A stretch of DNA of 27,906 nt from Nitronereus sp964503895 (GTDB lineage Bacteria > Nitrospirota > Nitrospiria > Nitrospirales > UBA8639): positions 1-27,906 of the forward strand of contig CAZDCF010000016.1 in the NCBI GenBank assembly GCA_964503895.1. Direction: 5' to 3'. Position numbers and translations under genes: made by a program. Each line of letters starts with the position of its first letter. The first letter of the stretch is position 1. This document shows positions 23,945-27,906 of the stretch, piece by piece. The notes under the pieces are model-generated. The model did no database searches, was not told the origin of the DNA, and saw only the letters and a list, made by a program, of their open reading frames with translations.

Positions 23945-25636
23945 ATGAATCGTTCAGAAAGAAGAAAGCAAGAGCGGCTTATGGCTAAGGCTGAAGCTTC
24001 GACAAAACCCCAATCGTTCAAGCAAAAACTGGATGAAGCTCTTGCTCATCATCGGGGCGGACGCTTCTCTCAAGCCGAACAATTATACCGACAAATATTA
24101 GATGTTTATCCTACCCATGCAGATGCCCTTCACTTTCTTGGTTTAGTGGTATATCAGCGAGCGGATTATAAGCAGGCGCGTTCCTTGATTGAAAAAGCGA
24201 TTCAGCAGAATAAAGCCAGCCCCCTGTACTACTATAACTTGGGTCTTACCTGTGAAAAGGGAGGGATGTTGCAAGATGCTGAGCACGCATATCTCCAAGC
24301 GCTTCATCTTAAACCGCACTATGTTGAAGCTAGAAGTAATCTTGGAAATGTGTATCGTGTACAGGGTAATCTGAATGGTGCAGTTGCTGCGTATAAACTG
24401 GCAATTAAAGAGAATCCTAGTTATGCAGGCTGTCATAACAATCTCGGCGTGGTATTGAAAGAAATGCGGGACTTGGATGGAGCGATCCAAGCCTATCAAG
24501 AGGCATTAAGGCTGGAACCAGAAAACGCTGAGGCGCATTTTAATCTCGGGATAGTTTTAGCTGACCGTGAACAATGTGAAGAGGCTGCCGCTCAATTTCA
24601 GGAAGCGATTTCGATTAATCCTGGATATGCCAAAGCTCACCATAGCCTAGGGTTAGTCATGTTGGGGCGAAAAGATAGGGATGGGGCTCTTGTCCATTTC
24701 AGAAAATCTGCTGACTTGATAAGAAATCATGGCTGTCCGGTGAACCTCACGACAATTTTACCTTCGCGAATTAAGCATGATATCGAGCAACTGGAGTATC
24801 TTTATGCGTGCGGAATTTCTGTGGATCTTCCAAAAGCATATGTCGATACTCTTAATCAGCTGAAACCTCAAGTTTTGGCAGCAGATGAGCAGAATCAACC
24901 TTTAAAGGTCACGACAGCGCAGGCACAATCTTTAGCCACGTCCTTTAATCGAATTTTTTATTACGCGGACGGTCCAGCTCTTTCCCAAGGCGCTCTAAAT
25001 CCGAACCTTGATTGGGAAGATATACAACGACTATACCAAGCGAGTCATCCAGAAATTTTGTACATTGATAATCTGCTTCGTGAAGAAGCCTTGAAAGCCC
25101 TGCGACGGTTTTGCCTAGAGTCTACCATTTGGAAAAAAGAATATATGGAAGGTTATCTCGGAGCGATGTTAGGTGAAGGGTTTGCTTCACCGTTATTATT
25201 ACAGATAGCCGAAGAATTACGGGAACAATTTCCCGGGATCTTTGGTGAACATCGTTTGCTTCAGGCTTGGGCCTTTAAACAGGATAGCCAGCGCAAGCCA
25301 CTCAACATCCATGCCGATGCTGCTGCCGTGAATGTGAATTTTTGGATTACTCCGAATGAGGCAAATTTGGATTTGACCTGTGGTGGTGTAACGGTTTGGG
25401 ATAAGGAGGCTCCAAAGGATTGGGATTTTAGGGATTATAACGACAGGCAACACAAACCCAAGATCATGGATTTTTTGCGGTCAAGTGGAGCGTCTCCGGT
25501 TACGGTTCCGTATCGTGAGAATCGTGCGCTTATTTTTAACTCCGACCTCTTTCATGAATCTGACCGCTGTGTGTTTCGCGATAATTACGAGTCTCGACGA
25601 ATAAATGTGACGTTTCTCTATGGGCATCGATCCTAA
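23945..25636 (+). CDS. TPR-repeat protein fused to a 2-oxoglutarate/Fe(II) oxygenase-like domain
   Basis: 563 residues from the ATG at 23945, which has TTAGG seven to eight bases upstream; a TTG at 23921 is also in frame. After a basic N-terminus come about six to seven TPR units (about 35-265), with consensus-like pieces such as YYNLGLTCEKGGMLQDAEHA and AEAHFNLGIVLADREQCEEA. From about 370 to the end is a jelly-roll-like domain of the 2OG-Fe(II) oxygenase type: His456 and Asp458 in NIHADAAAVNVNFWITP, the distal His537 in LFHESDR, and Arg551/Arg552 in ESRRINVTF, which can bind 2-oxoglutarate. This looks like a full iron site. The TPR part may present a protein substrate for hydroxylation. No signal peptide. 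It is monocistronic. Confidence 0.85.
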   Translation: MNRSERRKQERLMAKAEASTKPQSFKQKLDEALAHHRGGRFSQAEQLYRQILDVYPTHADALHFLGLVVYQRADYKQARSLIEKAIQQNKASPLYYYNLGLTCEKGGMLQDAEHAYLQALHLKPHYVEARSNLGNVYRVQGNLNGAVAAYKLAIKENPSYAGCHNNLGVVLKEMRDLDGAIQAYQEALRLEPENAEAHFNLGIVLADREQCEEAAAQFQEAISINPGYAKAHHSLGLVMLGRKDRDGALVHFRKSADLIRNHGCPVNLTTILPSRIKHDIEQLEYLYACGISVDLPKAYVDTLNQLKPQVLAADEQNQPLKVTTAQAQSLATSFNRIFYYADGPALSQGALNPNLDWEDIQRLYQASHPEILYIDNLLREEALKALRRFCLESTIWKKEYMEGYLGAMLGEGFASPLLLQIAEELREQFPGIFGEHRLLQAWAFKQDSQRKPLNIHADAAAVNVNFWITPNEANLDLTCGGVTVWDKEAPKDWDFRDYNDRQHKPKIMDFLRSSGASPVTVPYRENRALIFNSDLFHESDRCVFRDNYESRRINVTFLYGHRS

Positions 25637-25829
25637 AGTTTTCTAATTTCAAGCCTGTTCCGTAATATTGTTGAAATCGAGATTTGATGTACTGGAATGG
25701 TGTTCATTGTGAGTATAACATATTGATAATTAATGATTTTTGTAAATCCTTGTTAGGATGTAATTCTGAGAATCGTACAAAAAACACAAAAATTGTCGTT
25801 GGGAAAAAGGGTGGTAGCAAGCAAAGGGT

Positions 25830-26165
25830 TCAATTGAAGGCGATGAACTGATCACAACCCGTGACGATCTGGGAAAGTACGACTAATCCGCAAAACGTCA
25901 CATCAGAACCATATCCATCTGTTGACACATTATGCTGTTGGCAGCCATAGGCGCAGACATTTAGTTTTACACCAGTACGTGTAAGTTCTCGAATGATCGG
26001 ATTTTCGAGATTCTTCACTCCTTCATCAATCAAATATAGATACACCTGAACTTCAGCTTGCTGCGCAGTCTGACTTAATCTAGCCACGGTTTCTGCATTG
26101 GGATGTGTGGGAGGAGTCGAGAGCAGAAGCCCAAGTTTTTTTCCTTCGAGGTTTTCCATATACAC
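25830..26165 (-). CDS. DsrE/TusD-like small protein, tentative
   Basis: 111 residues. It reads like the DsrE/DsrF/TusD fold: a first strand KLGLLLSTPPTHPNAETVAR, then AQQAEVQVYLYLIDEGVKNL, a strand with GVKLNVCAYGCQQ, and a C-terminal VTFCGLVVLSQIVTGCDQFI. DsrE-type proteins form hexamers that pass sulfur on cysteines; the cysteines in NVCAYGCQ occupy about the place of the sulfur-carrying Cys, and two further cysteines follow. No dsr, tus or sulfur-oxidation gene is visible in the window, so the sulfur role is an inference. The start is uncertain (ATG at 26165 or 26159); no ribosome binding site is visible. It lies 131 bases after the small gene upstream. Confidence 0.68.
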   Translation of the reverse strand: MYMENLEGKKLGLLLSTPPTHPNAETVARLSQTAQQAEVQVYLYLIDEGVKNLENPIIRELTRTGVKLNVCAYGCQQHNVSTDGYGSDVTFCGLVVLSQIVTGCDQFIAFN

Positions 26166-26296
26166 AATAAGAGTTTGGGAAAAAATGCTACAGCCTTGTT
26201 TTGACTATACTGTTCGATGGGAATGGGGTCAAGGAATTTGTAATAGGTGCAGAAACGGGATCTTTTCCTGGCTGACTTTGGAAATTGCGTTTTTTA

Positions 26297-26587
26297 CTAC
26301 TTCTTGTCTGGAGGATCAATGGGCCATCGAAGATGGTCCGTGTACATATCCAACGTCATGCCTTGAGGTAGGACTTCAACTTCTTGTTGTAGGGTGAGAA
26401 GGGTTTGTAGGGTTTGGTGGACTCGAAAATTTTGAGTTTTTTTCCAAAATGCAACCTGTTCTTGTTGGAATTCCTCAATTGGGATATTCAATTTTTCCAT
26501 AATTAGGGCCTTTAGATATTGGATGTCGCTTTCCTTATGAGCCAGGATATGAGCAAGTAGTATCATAAGTTTATCTTCTTTGGTCAT
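26297..26587 (-). CDS. Small helical hypothetical protein
   Basis: 96 residues with GGAG (26596-26599) eight bases before the ATG. It is predicted to be mostly helical, charged and soluble (AHKESDIQYLKALIMEKLNI, EFQQEQVAFWKKTQNFRVHQ), with a proline-rich C-terminus ending in PIDPPDKK. No cysteine, no signal peptide. I do not recognise it. It precedes the DsrE-like gene on the same strand and may form a two-gene unit with it. Confidence 0.65.
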   Translation of the reverse strand: MTKEDKLMILLAHILAHKESDIQYLKALIMEKLNIPIEEFQQEQVAFWKKTQNFRVHQTLQTLLTLQQEVEVLPQGMTLDMYTDHLRWPIDPPDKK

Positions 26588-26820
26588 TTGGATGTCTCCG
26601 TCGTTAGTGTGAAGGTGTATTGGATATCAATTTGTGAAAAATCTTGAGAAAGTTCTTGTGCCAGCCTACCTGTCGTGGTCAATTTGTTCAACCGAGGAGA
26701 GGGTTCTACCGTGCGGAGGAATGGATTCTTCAATTCTCAAGAAATCTGGCGTTCGCCAGTAGAGGATGTTAGGGTGCATTGTAGAATAGTTGTTTCATTC
26801 CCAAAATGGAGCGACCCTTT

Positions 26821-27273
26821 ATGAAAGTGCGATCATCAAATCGAAAGAATGTAAAATGGCTGACACTCACTGTTAGCGTTATTTTCTTGTGGATTCCAGC
26901 ATTATTTGGTGCCCAAACGTTACCACTGACACCAGGAGAAGTGGTACAATTATGGCTCACGGTTTATCCAGACAATTTGGATCGAGCTGCCAGTATGACA
27001 ACATTAAATTTTCGGCAGGGAATTCCTCGTCAGGATTGGATTGATAGTCAAGAGCCTATTCTTCGTGGCTTAAAAATGAAATATGGGCAAGGGAAAATCA
27101 TGTATGAAGAAGTTCGGGGGAGCCAGGCGCGAGTTATTCTGCGTGTTCAGGTATCTTCATGGATGGTATCAGCGGTTAAGGATGAATTGTATTCTTTAGT
27201 AAAGGGTGAGGAAGGGCTATGGTTTATCGACCGTGTGGATGAGTACGTTCCAGATGCGAATCGAGTCCGATAA
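26821..27273 (+). CDS. Small exported protein, NTF2-like fold possible
   Basis: 150 residues from the ATG at 26821, chosen because GGAG (26808-26811) precedes it by nine bases; an ATG at 26806 would add five residues. Residues 1-31 form a Sec signal peptide (basic KVRSSNRKNVKW, then LTLTVSVIFLWIPALFG, cleavage near FGA-Q). The mature part PGEVVQLWLTVYPDNLDRAA, with later GQGKIMYEEVRGSQARVILR and KGEEGLWFIDRVDEY, resembles small NTF2-like (DUF4878-type) periplasmic proteins. Function unknown. It converges with the protease gene on the right, 50 bases apart, with no terminator seen. Confidence 0.72.
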   Translation: MKVRSSNRKNVKWLTLTVSVIFLWIPALFGAQTLPLTPGEVVQLWLTVYPDNLDRAASMTTLNFRQGIPRQDWIDSQEPILRGLKMKYGQGKIMYEEVRGSQARVILRVQVSSWMVSAVKDELYSLVKGEEGLWFIDRVDEYVPDANRVR

Positions 27274-27323
27274 CTTCCACAATGGGTGGCAATAGCCTCT
27301 GGGCCCAGGATTGCTTCATAGTG

Positions 27324-27905
27324 TTAGGAACTTCCTAATATCACTTTCAATGTCAGAGTCTTTTCTCCACGTAGGATAGTAATAGCGATCTGCTGACCAG
27401 GTTCAGTATGCTCAATGAGGTAATTTTTTAATTGTGAGGCAGTATGAATAGGGCGATCATCGATGGCCAAAAACAGATCACCTTTTTTGAATCCAGCTTT
27501 TCGCGCCGGTCCAGTGACTTTCCCCGCAGTAATGGTCCAGCGTCCGTTGGTTTTTATGACGCTGAGTGTTATTCCTAATTTGGAAAATTTTGGTTGCTGT
27601 CCCCTGATTAGGGAGTGCACGATTTTTTTGACAATAAGTCCAGGTACTGCGAAGGCAAAACGACTGCAAAGCTTTTCTCCTTGAACCGTTTTTGTTTGAA
27701 TAATTGCATGGACGACGCCGATGATTAGGCCCTGCTGATTAAATAATCCACCGCCAGAATTTCCACTACAAGCCGAAAGATCAATTTGAATGAGACGTGA
27801 TTGAATGGTATCCAAAAAGGTGTTGGTGTTGCCTACTCGTCCAAAACTCAAGGCAGGTCCCCATCCAAGAGGGTACCCAACGGTAAACACTTCATCCCCG
27901 GAGCG
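27324..27905 (-). CDS. HtrA/DegP-like serine protease, C-terminal part (partial)
   Basis: The gene continues past the right edge; about 193 residues of the C-terminal part are visible. The trypsin-like domain is represented by GDEVFTVGYPLGWGP and by the catalytic-serine motif CSGNSGGGLFNQQG. A single PDZ domain follows (LGITLSVIKTNGRWTITAGK, then GPARKAGFKKGDLFLAIDDR). His and Asp of the triad lie outside the window. HtrA proteases act in the periplasm on misfolded proteins. The start GTG at 27890 that opens within the window is internal; the reading frame stays open to the edge. The gene ends 50 bases from the convergent exported protein gene. Confidence 0.88.
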   Translation of the reverse strand, partial: RSGDEVFTVGYPLGWGPALSFGRVGNTNTFLDTIQSRLIQIDLSACSGNSGGGLFNQQGLIIGVVHAIIQTKTVQGEKLCSRFAFAVPGLIVKKIVHSLIRGQQPKFSKLGITLSVIKTNGRWTITAGKVTGPARKAGFKKGDLFLAIDDRPIHTASQLKNYLIEHTEPGQQIAITILRGEKTLTLKVILGSS

Positions 27906-27906
27906 A

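Noticed and set aside
27324..27338. TTAGGAA-C-TTCCTAA palindrome at the end of the protease gene
   Set aside because: Short, AT-rich, without a T-run on either strand; not supported as a terminator or operator.
1..27906. Mobile elements, CRISPR arrays, tRNA or rRNA genes
   Set aside because: No transposase or integrase, no regular repeat-spacer pattern, no tRNA cloverleaf or rRNA segment recognised in the gaps read on both strands.

Overview
The window reads as a compact, protein-dense bacterial chromosome segment of moderate to low GC. There are no tRNA or rRNA genes, no CRISPR array, no insertion sequence and no phage-like block. The gene set (nuoL-M-N, a double-membrane lifestyle with lipoproteins, an HtrA protease and a BamE-like lipoprotein, a cupredoxin-type exported protein, a primary sigma factor with a reduced N-terminus) fits a Gram-negative bacterium. 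The style of the proteins reminds me of Nitrospirota or related nitrite-oxidiser lineages. That placement is an inference from memory, not a result.

Layout. 1-3553 (+): the distal end of a complex I operon (nuoL 3' end, nuoM, nuoN). 3739-5532 (-): a pentapeptide-repeat protein and, upstream of it behind a strong terminator, an exported protein combining a type-1-copper cupredoxin fold with a carboxypeptidase-regulatory-like domain. 5711-9662 (+): a clear promoter followed by a complete polyamine-type ABC importer (ATPase, two permeases, lipoprotein binding protein). 9779-13215 (+): an exported HEAT-repeat protein, peptide deformylase and a homodimer-type ABC exporter. 13513-14891 (+): a cold-shock protein and a 1-Cys peroxiredoxin, each closed by a textbook intrinsic terminator. 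15044-17254 (-): a tight four-gene cluster (two-helix membrane protein, BamE-like lipoprotein, RlmL/YpsC-type rRNA methyltransferase, small double-CxxC protein) with ATGA overlaps. 17463-19148 (-): EttA-type ABC-F translation factor. 19588-20418 (+): a small unknown protein and a short XRE-type regulator. 20448-21776 (-): a MATE/ANKH-like membrane transporter. 21810-23785 (+): a probable structured small RNA or leader with its own promoter and terminator, then rpoD. 23945-25636 (+): a TPR protein fused to an Fe(II)/2-oxoglutarate oxygenase-like domain. 25830-26587 (-): a DsrE-like protein and a small unknown. 26821-27273 (+): a small exported protein. 27324 to the right edge (-): the C-terminal part of an HtrA/DegP-like protease.

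Functionally the window mixes energy conversion (complex I, cupredoxin), uptake (polyamine importer), export (ABC exporter, MATE-like), protein and ribosome maintenance (deformylase, rRNA methyltransferase, EttA, cold-shock protein, HtrA), oxidative defence (peroxiredoxin) and transcription (RpoD). I do not see an unmistakable new multi-gene system. The most interesting unexplained elements are the three-hairpin RNA candidate upstream of rpoD, the TPR-oxygenase fusion, the cupredoxin-carboxypeptidase-like protein, and the translationally coupled cluster around the rRNA methyltransferase.
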